Of a stretch of 64,000 bases of DNA, positions 35,903-44,823 are shown piece after piece. A model generated the notes under the pieces. The model made no database searches. It was given only the letters and a program-made list of their open reading frames with translations, and was not told where the DNA came from. How positions within the stretch are numbered: position 1 is the first letter of the stretch; every line of letters starts with the position of its first letter. Source of the DNA: Rossellomorea sp. y25 (lineage in GTDB: Bacteria; Bacillota; Bacilli; Bacillales; Bacillaceae_B); the NCBI RefSeq assembly GCF_038049935.1, contig NZ_CP145886.1, positions 1,372,501 to 1,436,500 of the forward strand. The letters run 5' to 3'. The position numbers were made by a program, and so were the translations under genes.

Positions 35903-36499
35903 TTGGCAATGACTCAACTGTATCTGGTGAGGCATGCTCACTCAAAATATACCCCCGAGGAATTAACCAGACCCCTTTCTGAGAAAGGTAAGGTGGGTGC
36001 TGAGAATGTAACGGAATTATTAAAGAAGGAAAAGATTGATGCAGTATGTTCCAGTCCATATAAAAGGGCGGTGGAAACCGTTGAAGGGACAGCCCGCCAT
36101 ATTGGGAAGGGAATCAATTTATATGAAGAATTGAGAGAAAGAACTCTCTCTGGAAAACCTGTTCAAAACTTTGAAGAGGCAATCTCAATGGTGTGGGAGG
36201 ATCCTGCTTTTTCCTTGGAAGGCGGAGAGTCGAATCTCACTGCTCAAAAAAGGGGCGTACAAGGGATATTTAAGATCATTGAAGAATATAATGGGAAAAA
36301 CGTTGTGATTGGAACACATGGTAATATTATGGTTTTGATCATGAGTTACTTTGATCCTCAATATGATATCAGGTTTTGGAGAAAGCTTGAAATGCCGGAT
36401 ATATATTGTTTAACTTTTGATGATGAAAATCTAAAAAGTGTCAAGAGAATATGGACACAACCAGCTGAATTTGCACTACAAAAAGACCGTTCATTATGA
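35903..36499 (+). CDS. Histidine phosphatase family protein (phosphoglycerate-mutase-like)
   Basis: This 198-residue enzyme has the RHG-type motif YLVRHAHSKY at the N-terminus, SSPYKRAVETVEGTA near residue 49 and the second catalytic His in VIGTHGNIMVL near residue 137. It is a soluble phosphatase of unknown substrate. TTG at 35903 is chosen for AAGGAG nine bases upstream; ATG at 35909 is possible. Its last codons form the left arm of the terminator. Confidence 0.87.
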   Translation: MAMTQLYLVRHAHSKYTPEELTRPLSEKGKVGAENVTELLKKEKIDAVCSSPYKRAVETVEGTARHIGKGINLYEELRERTLSGKPVQNFEEAISMVWEDPAFSLEGGESNLTAQKRGVQGIFKIIEEYNGKNVVIGTHGNIMVLIMSYFDPQYDIRFWRKLEMPDIYCLTFDDENLKSVKRIWTQPAEFALQKDRSL

Positions 36500-36509
36500 A
36501 CGGTCTTTC
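36482..36509. terminator. Terminator overlapping the phosphatase stop codon
   Basis: AAAGACCGTTCA/TGAACGGTCTTT forms a 12-bp stem with a 3-base loop that includes the stop codon. It ends the phosphatase transcript and lies opposite the end of the convergent purine permease gene. Confidence 0.82.
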
Positions 36510-36525
36510 AAGTATCTATATCGGT

Positions 36526-37827
36526 TTAATGAGGCAGGAATGCCAGCTGATAGAAGAACAGGACGGCAAAGATATACACGAGTGGATGTACCTGCTTCCA
36601 TTGTCCTTTTACTACTTTTAATAATGGATAAGAAATGAATCCCAGTGCAATCCCCGTTGCGATGCTTGATGTTAATGGCATGCTTAGGATGATTAAGAAA
36701 GCAGGGAAGGCTTCATCTAATTGATCCCATTTAATTTGGGAGATGCTTCCCATCATCAGGCTTCCAACGATGATAAGTGCTGGAGCAGTAATAGCTGAAA
36801 TTCCCGATACGGCACTTACAAGAGGACCGAAGAATGCAGCAGCGATGAACAAAACAGAAACCGTTAATGTTGTCAGTCCTGTTCTTCCTCCAGCGGAAAC
36901 ACCGGCTGAAGATTCAATATAAGCGGACGTAGGACTTGTTCCAAACATAGCTCCAACAGTCGTTGCAATGGAATCAGCCAATAGTGCTTCACGTGCTCTT
37001 GGCATCGTGTTGCCTTTCATAAGACCTGCTTGTTGAGCCACTCCGATCATTGTTCCCGTTGTGTCAAAGATGGTCACAAGCAAGAAAGAGAAGACTACCG
37101 CATATAATCCATACTGGAAAACATCAGCAAAAGCAGTTACCGGATTTGCTACGATCAGTCCTTCTGGAAGATGTGGGAGGGCCACAAATCCTTCCTTAAA
37201 TGATAATTCTCCTGTAAAGAATGCAACGAGTCCAGTGACAATCATTCCGATAAATAATGCTCCATGGACACGTAAGACCATGAGGATCAGGGTAACAGCC
37301 AGCCCGATTAACGCTAAGATCGCAGAGGATGAATGAAGATCCCCCAACTGTACTAAATTTGTTGGGTGAGCTTGGATGAGTCCTGTCAATCGTAATCCAA
37401 TAAACGCAATAAACAAACCGATTCCTGCTGTTATGCCGTGCTTTAGATTTTGAGGAATGGCTTCGATTAATTTTTTTCTAAACGGTGTTAAAGAGAGAAT
37501 GATAAAGATGATACCTGCTACAAAAACGGCAGAAAACGCAACGATATAAGAAATATCATCATTCGCACCGACTACTGAGTACGTAAAATAAGCATTTAAT
37601 CCCATCCCTGGTGCGATGGCGATCGGGTAGTTTGCGAACAAGGCCATCCATAACGTTCCGGCTACGGCTGAAATAATGGTTGCTAAGAAGACTTGATCAA
37701 ATGGGACACCTGCATCAGCTAAAATAATGGGATTCACAACGACAATGTACACCATTGTTAAAAATGTTGTAATACCTGCCAGTATTTCAGTTTTAGGATT
37801 AGTGCCGTGTTCCTTCAATTTAAACAT
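36526..37827 (-). CDS. Purine permease, NCS2 AzgA type (PbuG/PbuO-like)
   Basis: This 433-residue membrane transporter for hypoxanthine, guanine or adenine has the AzgA-subfamily segments AGITTFLTMVYIVVVNP, PIAIAPGMGLNAYFTYSVVG, DTTGTMIGVAQQAG and the loop FGTSPTSAYIESSAGVSAGG. ATG at 37827 follows GGAGGTATTACG on the minus strand; the longer frame up to 37950 has no ribosome binding site. PurR-like boxes lie upstream. It differs in family from the NCS2 permease at 21338. Confidence 0.93.
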   Translation of the reverse strand: MFKLKEHGTNPKTEILAGITTFLTMVYIVVVNPIILADAGVPFDQVFLATIISAVAGTLWMALFANYPIAIAPGMGLNAYFTYSVVGANDDISYIVAFSAVFVAGIIFIILSLTPFRKKLIEAIPQNLKHGITAGIGLFIAFIGLRLTGLIQAHPTNLVQLGDLHSSSAILALIGLAVTLILMVLRVHGALFIGMIVTGLVAFFTGELSFKEGFVALPHLPEGLIVANPVTAFADVFQYGLYAVVFSFLLVTIFDTTGTMIGVAQQAGLMKGNTMPRAREALLADSIATTVGAMFGTSPTSAYIESSAGVSAGGRTGLTTLTVSVLFIAAAFFGPLVSAVSGISAITAPALIIVGSLMMGSISQIKWDQLDEAFPAFLIILSMPLTSSIATGIALGFISYPLLKVVKGQWKQVHPLVYIFAVLFFYQLAFLPH

Positions 37828-37842
37828 CGTAATACCTCCAAT

Positions 37843-37887
37843 AAAAACGAACATTAAAAACACGCAACTTCTATAATATTCGGTAAT
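37843..37887 (-). promoter_or_regulatory. Pair of inverted PurR-like boxes upstream of the purine permease
   Basis: AAAAACGAACATT (37843-37855) and, on the other strand, ATTACCGAATATT (37875-37887) each match the PurR consensus AWWWCCGAACWWT with one mismatch. They face each other across 19 bases, similar to B. subtilis PurR control regions. A weaker third copy (ATACCGAAATT) lies at 37908-37918. No purine riboswitch was seen. Confidence 0.6.
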
Positions 37888-38071
37888 AGATTGGATTTCA
37901 ATAGGGGATACCGAAATTTTTTTAAGAAAATATCTTGAAACCCCTTCCAAACCCCTTTTGTTTTCGATAAGATGTTATCAATTATAGAAGAATCAGTCTC
38001 TATAATGCCCAGTCAGTAAACGATTTACCACGCAGGAAGTAACATTTCATAAGGAAAGGAGCGGTACTAAC

Positions 38072-39715
38072 GTGTATACTCAATTGAAAAACAACTCAAT
38101 CTCCGAGCAGATTGAGCAGATCACACGATCCTTAGTCGCTCTGAAAAGCTATAACGGAACAACAGGCGAAAGTGAAAAAGCCCAGTATATATATGAAATG
38201 ATTTCCTCATTTCCTTATTTTCAGGAGCATCCTGATCGGGTCTGGCTGCAAGAAGTCCCGAACGATCCCACAGGAAGGAAAAACGTGTTTGCCCTCGTGA
38301 AAGGAACGTCTTCGAAAACCGTATTATTCCATGCCCACTATGATACGGTAGGGACGGATGATTATGGGGCACTTCAAGATATGGCTCATGATCCCGACTT
38401 TCTTCAGAAATTCTTTATGGATTATGAAGGAGAGGAAAAGGTTAGGGAAGATGCACTTTCTGGAAACTGGCTATTTGGAAGAGGGGCCTTGGATATGCAG
38501 AGCGGGATTGCCGTCCACATAGCCAATCTTTTACACCATACGGATCAAGCAGCCCCGGAAGGAAATTTACTCTTCCTGTTTAATGGTGACGAAGAAAGTG
38601 AACATGCCGGAATGATTGCTGCTTTAAGTGATCTCTATCGTTTAAAGAAAGAGGGCTTTGATTATTTGGCAGCGATCAATACGGATTTCATTTCTCCGAT
38701 CTATGACGGGGACTGTAAACGATATATTTACACAGGTGCTGCAGGGAAGCTTCTGCCAAGTTTTTATATATATGGAAGAGAAGCGCATGTAGGGGATGTG
38801 CTGACATCCATCGATCCTACTGTGATTGCTTCAAAAATCAATCTCGAAATCAATCAGAACCTGGATTATCTGGAGGATATACCTGGAGAATTCACCCTGC
38901 CGCCATCGTGCTTGTATTTCAAAGATGATAAGCATACGTATAATGTCCAAACCCCTCTTAGCGCTTCTCTTTACTTCAACTATTTTGTCTACGAGAGAAC
39001 CGCCAGAGAAGTGCTCTACGATATGAAAAAGGCAGCATTAAAGGCAGTGAGTGAACTGGAAGAACGGAGCAAAAAGCAGTTTGAGCAATATCGGAGCTAT
39101 CATGGTTTCCCGGAAAGGGAGTTTTCCTGGGAAGTGGAGGTGCTGACATTACGGGAGTATATCTTCTGGCTAAAGGAAAGAGGCATTGATCCGGATCCTG
39201 TCATGAAAAAGATTCTTCATGATATGGAAGGAGAAGATAGAAGAACGATTGCATATACGATGGTGGAAGCCTTACAGCACCTGGATCCCGATCGAACACC
39301 CAGAGTGATCATTTTCTTCGCACCGCCATTTTTACCTCACAACTTTGTAAATGAAGAAAATGAGTATGGCAAGAGGGTAAGAGAAGCGTTAGGAAAATGC
39401 TTAAATGATATAGCCAAAGAAACCGGCGAAGAATTTGTCATTAAACGGTTTTTCCCTTATCTAGCAGACGGCAGTTTTCTCTCTCTTCATGAAGAAGACG
39501 AGGATATCGAGGTATTCAAAAAGAACCTGCCGCTGATCGATCAGTTGTATCCTGTCCCTATCGAAATGATCAGAAAGCTGAACATCCCTTCGATTAATAT
39601 AGGAGTTTATGGAAAGGATGGCCATCAGTGGACAGAGAGAGTGTATAAACCTTACACATTCTCAGTACTGCCGGAGATTATCCAGCGTGTGACGAAGGAT
39701 TTATTGAAGATATGA
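38072..39715 (+). CDS. rocB: M20-family peptidase, RocB-like (arginine utilisation)
   Basis: This 547-residue zinc-peptidase-like protein has the M20 metal motifs FHAHYDTVG near residue 90, GRGALDMQSG near 140 and FNGDEESEHAG near 170. The long insert and length match RocB of B. subtilis, which lies in the arginine-catabolism regulon with unknown exact activity. No other roc gene is nearby. GTG at 38072 follows AAGGAGCGG. The role in arginine or peptide breakdown is inferred from the family. Confidence 0.85.
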   Translation: MYTQLKNNSISEQIEQITRSLVALKSYNGTTGESEKAQYIYEMISSFPYFQEHPDRVWLQEVPNDPTGRKNVFALVKGTSSKTVLFHAHYDTVGTDDYGALQDMAHDPDFLQKFFMDYEGEEKVREDALSGNWLFGRGALDMQSGIAVHIANLLHHTDQAAPEGNLLFLFNGDEESEHAGMIAALSDLYRLKKEGFDYLAAINTDFISPIYDGDCKRYIYTGAAGKLLPSFYIYGREAHVGDVLTSIDPTVIASKINLEINQNLDYLEDIPGEFTLPPSCLYFKDDKHTYNVQTPLSASLYFNYFVYERTAREVLYDMKKAALKAVSELEERSKKQFEQYRSYHGFPEREFSWEVEVLTLREYIFWLKERGIDPDPVMKKILHDMEGEDRRTIAYTMVEALQHLDPDRTPRVIIFFAPPFLPHNFVNEENEYGKRVREALGKCLNDIAKETGEEFVIKRFFPYLADGSFLSLHEEDEDIEVFKKNLPLIDQLYPVPIEMIRKLNIPSINIGVYGKDGHQWTERVYKPYTFSVLPEIIQRVTKDLLKI

Positions 39716-39734
39716 TGTGCCGAGTATAGCTGAA

Positions 39735-39780
39735 CAAAGAGAGAGGTCATTCGCTTAGGGATGCGCCTCTCTCTTTTTAT
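39735..39780 (+). terminator. Terminator after the RocB-like gene
   Basis: The stem AAAGAGAGAGG/CCTCTCTCTTT with a loop of about 20 bases is followed by TTTTTAT. Confidence 0.8.
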
Positions 39781-39826
39781 TGATTTGAAATTATTTTGTG
39801 CTCTTTTTTTACAATTATTGTAATAC

Positions 39827-39968
39827 GGCTGGGTCAATTAAGAAAACGGCTGGATCAATTAAGAAAACGGCTGGATTTTTATCAGAATCGGCTGGATTAT
39901 TGATGATTTCCGCCGGATTATCCAGAAAAACGGCCGGATTATTGGTGATTTCGGCTGGATTCGTTAGG
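39827..39968. repeat. Tandem 21-bp repeat array (CGGCTGGATT core), seven copies
   Basis: Seven copies of a 21-bp unit with core CGGCTGGATT (variants CGGCTGGGTC, CGCCGGATT, CGGCCGGATT) run head to tail. Read on the minus strand, each unit is seven codons giving (N/D)PA plus four residues such as NPAVFLI. The frame starts at GTG 40000, with AAGGGA just upstream, and stops at 39815. It could encode a 61-residue heptad peptide, but near-identical noncoding-looking arrays elsewhere favour a repeat. The rest of 39716-40182 shows no gene. Confidence 0.85.
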
Positions 39969-40163
39969 ACATCATAGAAATACCAGACCATGACCGTCAC
40001 AAATCCCTTGTAAAAGTAGATTTCAAAATGAAGTATCCATATTTCCTGTTAATATAGTAGACTTTGTGGGAATATCCACTTCCGCCGCATTCAAAACTAC
40101 CTGTGTTCTGGAATTGTCACAAAAAGGTCAATCCTAAAAGATGCATAAAGGGAACAAGTTTAC

Positions 40164-40200
40164 TATAATAGAGTTATTGAATTTGTGAAGTATTTCACTA
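40164..40200 (+). promoter_or_regulatory. cydDC promoter -10 and Rex operator
   Basis: TATAAT (40164-40169) is followed by TTGTGAAGTATTTCACTA (40183-40200), a Rex box with one mismatch to TTGTGAA-N4-TTCACAA. It overlaps the expected transcription start region. Rex represses cyd genes in B. subtilis, so control of cydDC by redox state is likely. Confidence 0.75.
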
Positions 40201-40229
40201 ACTTTTAACTTTTGGAGTTGAGAGAAGTT

Positions 40230-41960
40230 ATGAAAGAGCTGAATCGATTGGCTAAGCAGCAGAGATCATCCATGATGGCGCTTTACGGAACATCCCTATT
40301 AATGGGGGGAGTCGTTATTGGACAAGCTTACTTACTGGTTAGCGTTGTAGATAAAATGTTTATAGAGGAAGCTGGGTTTCAAGACATCCTCCCAATGCTG
40401 GGTGCTTTGCTTCTTATTCTAGTGGGGAGAGCGGCACTTTCTTATGTAAACGGACGAACAGGAATCAGGATGGCTTCGAAGGTAAAGGTCGACTTGAGAA
40501 AACGGCTTTTAATTAAGTGGGCAAAAAATCCACTGCAAGCATCCCTTCAAGGACAGTCTGGACAAAAGGTCAGTACGATGATGGATGCCGTTGATGGACT
40601 GGACGGGTATTACAGTCAATACGTACCCCAAAGAATTCAAACGACCATCGTCCCGTTGATTCTTTTAATCATTATTTTTACTGAGCATGTGTATACGGGT
40701 CTGATCATGGTGATAACAGCCCCATTCATTCCTTTGTTTATGGCGATTATCGGAGTCATGACAAAGAATAAATCCGAGAAGCAAATGGACAAACTGACGG
40801 CTTTTTCTGGACGATTTCTCGATACACTGCAGGGATTGACTACCTTGAAGCTGCTTGGAAGAGGGGAGCAACAAAAAGAGGGGATACGTTCTGCCAGTCT
40901 TGATTTTCGTGAAGCCACGATGGAAGTGTTAAAGACTGCCTTCTTATCTTCCTTGATGTTAGAGTTTATCTCTATGTTAAGTATTGGATTGATTGCCCTG
41001 GAAGTGGGGCTCAGATTAGTCGTCTTTGAAAGTATTTCATTCTTCACAGCTTTCTTTGTTCTCGTTCTTGCACCAGAGTTCTATCTTTCATTAAAAGAGC
41101 TGGGGCATGCCTTTCATACTGGGCGAGGTAGTGTGGGAGCCGCGAAGAAAGTCATGGAGGAGCTTGAAGAGAAGGATCAACCTGTAAGATGGGGAGAGAA
41201 GAAGTTCGAAACAAATGGGACTCCTCCAACAATTAAGCTATGTAATGTAGGGTTTTCCTACGAGGATAAGGGATTTGATCTTCGAGGCATTACGGCTGCT
41301 TTTCCTCCCAGAAGCCAAGTGGCGATCGTGGGTCAGAGTGGAGCAGGGAAAACAACCCTCCTTCATCTATTAGCCGGCCTTCTTGATCCCTCTGATGGTG
41401 ACATTGTGATTGATGGACTTTCGAGATGTGAATATGGGGAAAGAGACTGGTTTGATCAATTGAGTTATATTTCACAGAGTCCTTACTTATTCTCAGGCAC
41501 GATTGCCGAGAATATTGCGGTTGGCGGAAGAGAGGGCGTCACCCTGGAAGAGATCGAATACGCTGCTGAAAAAGCGGGAATCTCACAAATGATTGCAGGC
41601 CTCGATAAAGGATATGAGACCCCGATTGGTGAAGCAGGGAGAGGGCTTTCTGGTGGAGAAAAGCAGCGTATGGCCATAGCCAGGGCCTTTCTTAAAAAAC
41701 CGTCTCTTATTCTCTTCGACGAACCAACAACGGGATTGGATCTTCAAACGGAGAGGATCCTACAATCATCCATACAGGAATTATCAAAGAATTCAACGGT
41801 GATTACAGTAGCTCACCGTCTTCATACGATTCGAGAAGCGGATCTAATCCTATTTTTAGAAAATGGGAAATTAGCGGGCATAGGAAATCATGAGGAATTA
41901 ATGAAGTCTACTTCTCACTATCGTGATATGGTGACTGCACAACAAGGAGTGAAGCTTTAG
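40230..41960 (+). CDS. cydD: Thiol reductant ABC exporter subunit CydD
   Basis: This 576-residue half-transporter exports cysteine and glutathione-type thiols needed for assembly of cytochrome bd oxidase. It has six membrane segments in residues 1-300 and a nucleotide-binding domain with Walker A GQSGAGKTT near residue 365, signature LSGGEKQRMAIARAF and Walker B LILFDEPTTGLD. ATG at 40230 is chosen; a TTG at 40212 is less likely. The next gene follows without a gap. In B. subtilis naming this first subunit is called CydC. cydAB is not in the window. Confidence 0.93.
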   Translation: MKELNRLAKQQRSSMMALYGTSLLMGGVVIGQAYLLVSVVDKMFIEEAGFQDILPMLGALLLILVGRAALSYVNGRTGIRMASKVKVDLRKRLLIKWAKNPLQASLQGQSGQKVSTMMDAVDGLDGYYSQYVPQRIQTTIVPLILLIIIFTEHVYTGLIMVITAPFIPLFMAIIGVMTKNKSEKQMDKLTAFSGRFLDTLQGLTTLKLLGRGEQQKEGIRSASLDFREATMEVLKTAFLSSLMLEFISMLSIGLIALEVGLRLVVFESISFFTAFFVLVLAPEFYLSLKELGHAFHTGRGSVGAAKKVMEELEEKDQPVRWGEKKFETNGTPPTIKLCNVGFSYEDKGFDLRGITAAFPPRSQVAIVGQSGAGKTTLLHLLAGLLDPSDGDIVIDGLSRCEYGERDWFDQLSYISQSPYLFSGTIAENIAVGGREGVTLEEIEYAAEKAGISQMIAGLDKGYETPIGEAGRGLSGGEKQRMAIARAFLKKPSLILFDEPTTGLDLQTERILQSSIQELSKNSTVITVAHRLHTIREADLILFLENGKLAGIGNHEELMKSTSHYRDMVTAQQGVKL

Positions 41961-43679
41961 ATGAAGGAGTTAGGGTTTGTCGTAAAGCTGATGATGAAGG
42001 AAAAGAAGGATATGGTGTACTCTATTCTTTTTGGCTTTCTGGCTGGAATAACCTCGGTCGGACTATTTGCTTCCAGTGGCTATTTAATCTCTAAAGCGGC
42101 ATTGGAGGTACCTCTTTATGCTCTTACGGTAATGATTGCTCTCTTGAAGCTGTTTGGCTTTACGAAGGCGTTAAGCCGGTATGGGGAACGCTATTTTTCC
42201 CATAGGGCTACGTTCACGATTTTGGCGAACTTGCGGGTTTCCATCTATGAAAAAATCGAGCCGTTAGCACCGAGAATTTTCTGGCGATATCGAAGTGGAG
42301 ATCTTCTTTCAAGAATCGTAGGAGACGTAGAGAGCTTACAGAATTTCTTTCTTCGCGTCTTTTATCCACCGATTATCCTGGTGATGGTGTTCTTAAGTAC
42401 GATCTTGTTTACGATGTTTTATTCTGTTTCTATTGCGTTGATCCTTCTCGGGGGGCTTCTATTAACGGGATTTATTGTCCCAGTCTATTTTGCTTATAAA
42501 CAGAGGGAAATTGAAACGACCTTACGAGAAAGTCGAGGGGATTTATCCACAGAGGTAACAGAATTTCTTTATGGGTTCAGAGACCTGAAGATATATCAAA
42601 GACTGGAGGATAAAAAGAGGAGTCTCGTTCATGCAGCAACAGGTTATGTGAGTGAGCAAGAACGGGAGAGCATCTATTCTCTCTTTAGTCATTCAACGAA
42701 CATCCTGGTTTCCCAACTCATTTCATGGATCGTTTTAGCATTAGGGGCGTATTCAGTCGCAGCAGGTCATTTGGACGGGATATACCTTGCGATGCTTGTC
42801 ATGATCTCGCTAACCGTATTCGAAAATGCCACACCAATGGCAGTACTACCTACACACTATGAAGACTCACGCCGCGGGGCAAGCCGTCTGTCTTCCATTA
42901 TTCCAGAAGAGAGGACCTTCGGGGACGGACCTTCCTTAGGCTGGGGTCTGAGTGGGCACGCACCTTCCTTCAGTATGAAGGATGTGAGCTTTTCCTTTAA
43001 TGGAGAGGAAAGGAAGACCTTGGACGAGGTAAGAATTGAGCTGCCTGCAGGTTCGAAAACGGCGATTGTAGGACCTTCGGGATCAGGGAAGTCAACATTG
43101 CTTCAATTGTTATTAAACTTTTACTCAACGGATCAAGGATCGATTTACGTGAATGATCTTTCAATTAAAGATATCGATAAAGAGTCGTTGTGGGGGCAAG
43201 CCAATGTGGTTCTTCAAGAAAATCATTTCTTCTACGGCACAATGAAGGATAATCTAATGCTGGTACGTGACGATCTGACAGATGAGGAAATGGAAACGGC
43301 ATTAGAAATAGTGAAGCTGGATCACTTTTCTTTAGAGGACGCTATATTAGAAAAAGGAGAGAATCTTTCTGGTGGAGAGAAGCAGCGATTAGCGATTGCC
43401 AGGGCCCTATTGAAAGGTTCACCCTTATGGATGCTGGATGAACCGACATCTTCTGTTGATGCTTTGATGGAAAAAGAGATTTTCAAGCATCTTTATACCG
43501 TAGCGGATGGTGATACACTGATTCTGATTAGTCACCGATTGACAGGTCTTGAAGAAATGGACCAAATCGTCGTCATGGATCAGGGAAAGGTTGTAGAAGC
43601 AGGAAGTTTTGATGAGCTCATGAGGAAAAAAGGCTACTTCTATGAAATGAAACAGATTGAAAAGAGCGTACTCTTTTAA
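41961..43679 (+). CDS. cydC: Thiol reductant ABC exporter subunit CydC
   Basis: This 572-residue second half-transporter has the CydC-typical RYGERYFSHRATFTILANLR near residue 72 and RYRSGDLLSRIVGDVESLQN near 108. The nucleotide-binding domain has Walker A GPSGSGKST, signature LSGGEKQRLAIARALL and Walker B WMLDEPTSSVD. Its ATG directly follows the cydD stop. The linker between membrane and nucleotide-binding parts (FGDGPSLGWG) is encoded by a copy of the dispersed element GGGGACGGACC, possibly an insertion tolerated in a flexible region. Confidence 0.93.
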   Translation: MKELGFVVKLMMKEKKDMVYSILFGFLAGITSVGLFASSGYLISKAALEVPLYALTVMIALLKLFGFTKALSRYGERYFSHRATFTILANLRVSIYEKIEPLAPRIFWRYRSGDLLSRIVGDVESLQNFFLRVFYPPIILVMVFLSTILFTMFYSVSIALILLGGLLLTGFIVPVYFAYKQREIETTLRESRGDLSTEVTEFLYGFRDLKIYQRLEDKKRSLVHAATGYVSEQERESIYSLFSHSTNILVSQLISWIVLALGAYSVAAGHLDGIYLAMLVMISLTVFENATPMAVLPTHYEDSRRGASRLSSIIPEERTFGDGPSLGWGLSGHAPSFSMKDVSFSFNGEERKTLDEVRIELPAGSKTAIVGPSGSGKSTLLQLLLNFYSTDQGSIYVNDLSIKDIDKESLWGQANVVLQENHFFYGTMKDNLMLVRDDLTDEEMETALEIVKLDHFSLEDAILEKGENLSGGEKQRLAIARALLKGSPLWMLDEPTSSVDALMEKEIFKHLYTVADGDTLILISHRLTGLEEMDQIVVMDQGKVVEAGSFDELMRKKGYFYEMKQIEKSVLF

Positions 43680-43686
43680 GAACCTG

Positions 43687-43719
43687 AAAAAGCCGCATCC
43701 CCTTGGATGCGGCTTTTTC
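43687..43719. terminator. Bidirectional terminator between cydC and the nitroreductase gene
   Basis: AAAAAGCCGCATCC/GGATGCGGCTTTTT is a 14-bp stem with a short loop. A-rich and T-rich flanks let it serve both convergent genes. Confidence 0.9.
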
Positions 43720-43725
43720 ATAGGC

Positions 43726-44337
43726 TTATTCTGCCCAATCAATTAAGTTGCGGATATCTAAACGACCTGATTTTCGTGCTTCTTGAAGCGGTTTTCCGAT
43801 TGTAATCAGCATAATCGGAATATAGCGCTCCGACACATTGAATTCGCTTGCGAGAGCTGCCGGATTGAAGCCGCCGATCGGGCAAGTATCCCAGCCCTTC
43901 GCCTTCGCAGCAAGCATGAATTGCATAGCAGCCAGGGAAGCATTGCTGAAAGCTGCGTCTCTTGGGTATTCGTCACGGCTGTAGGCTCCGTCGATTTGTT
44001 TCTTAAGTACCTCTTTGATTTCAGCCGTCATTTCCCCCTTTTCAATGGCAGGGTCAAAGACAGGATCGACGTTCTTGTTGGCTTCCAAGTCACCAAGTAT
44101 AGCCACAACTGCAGAAGCATCATGTACTTGCTGCTGGTGATAGGCTATCGGGAGTAAGCGTTCTTGAACTTCTTTGTTATCGAATACCAGGAATTTCCAC
44201 TGTTGAAGATTCCAGGCAGATGGAGCCTTCCCTGCTGTTTCGAGCAGGCTGACTAATTCCTCGCGAGGGATCTCCACTTGAGGGTCGTACACTTTCGTTG
44301 AGCGCCGTTCTTCGACTACTTGAAAGAAATTATCCAT
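43726..44337 (-). CDS. Nitroreductase family protein, YodC-like
   Basis: This 203-residue FMN-dependent NAD(P)H reductase starts with FFQVVEERRSTKVYDP, with Arg residues for FMN. PSAWNLQQWKFLVFD near residue 40 and GWDTCPIGGFNP near 150 are also typical. It resembles B. subtilis YodC, a quinone- and nitro-compound reductase induced by electrophiles. It is divergent from a YodB-type regulator with a matching operator between them, the same arrangement as yodB-yodC control. Confidence 0.9.
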   Translation of the reverse strand: MDNFFQVVEERRSTKVYDPQVEIPREELVSLLETAGKAPSAWNLQQWKFLVFDNKEVQERLLPIAYHQQQVHDASAVVAILGDLEANKNVDPVFDPAIEKGEMTAEIKEVLKKQIDGAYSRDEYPRDAAFSNASLAAMQFMLAAKAKGWDTCPIGGFNPAALASEFNVSERYIPIMLITIGKPLQEARKSGRLDIRNLIDWAE

Positions 44338-44395
44338 GATAAAGCCTCCTTGATGTTTAAAAAAGTGTTATAATATGGTATATATTTGTATGTTA

Positions 44396-44412
44396 CTTAC
44401 TTTTTGTAAGTG
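44396..44412. promoter_or_regulatory. YodB-type operator
   Basis: ACTTAC-N5-GTAAGT forms a perfect inverted repeat in the shared regulatory gap. It closely resembles the sites reported for YodB and CatR in B. subtilis. Its position fits repression of the nitroreductase gene and of the regulator itself. Confidence 0.7.
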
Positions 44413-44487
44413 TATAAGCAATATGAACAATATACCCGACGTTTTAGTATGCGTCAAGGGATAAATATTTAGGATGTGTTGAGAGCG

Positions 44488-44796
44488 ATGGAAACAAAAC
44501 TTTGTCCGAAATATGCCGCTGCTTTTGAATTATTAGGTAAGCGCTGGATCGGGATGATTATAAAGGTATTATTTGAAGGCACATGCCGTTTTAAAGATTT
44601 AAATGAAGAAATACCAAATATCAGTCAAAAGGTGTTGACGGACAGATTGAAGGAATTGGAGGAACATGGCATAGTGTTTCGGGAAGTTCTCGACGAAAAG
44701 CCGGTCAAGGTACTCTATAGCCTGACGAAAAAAGGTAGAGAACTAGAGCAGGTGATGGATGCCGTCCAGAATTGGGCAGTGAAATGGGTAAAATAA
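44488..44796 (+). CDS. HxlR family redox regulator, YodB-like
   Basis: This 102-residue winged-helix repressor keeps the conserved sensor Cys of YodB/CatR at position 6 (METKLCPKYAAAFELLGKRW). The DNA-binding part is FKDLNEEIPNISQKVLTDRL. B. subtilis YodB has further C-terminal cysteines that form disulphides. This protein ends at WAVKWVK without them, so it would have to respond through Cys6 alone. ATG at 44488 aligns with the YodB start. The gene is divergent from its likely target, the nitroreductase. Confidence 0.88.
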   Translation: METKLCPKYAAAFELLGKRWIGMIIKVLFEGTCRFKDLNEEIPNISQKVLTDRLKELEEHGIVFREVLDEKPVKVLYSLTKKGRELEQVMDAVQNWAVKWVK

Positions 44797-44823
44797 AAAG
44801 CCTGCGTCATTGCAGGCAGGCGG

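Noticed and set aside
39815..40000. Minus-strand frame of NPA heptads as a protein-coding gene.
   Set aside because: A weak ribosome binding site exists, but the 21-bp repeat alone keeps the frame open, and the sister array at 15098 has the same frame without a site. Kept as a repeat with coding potential noted.
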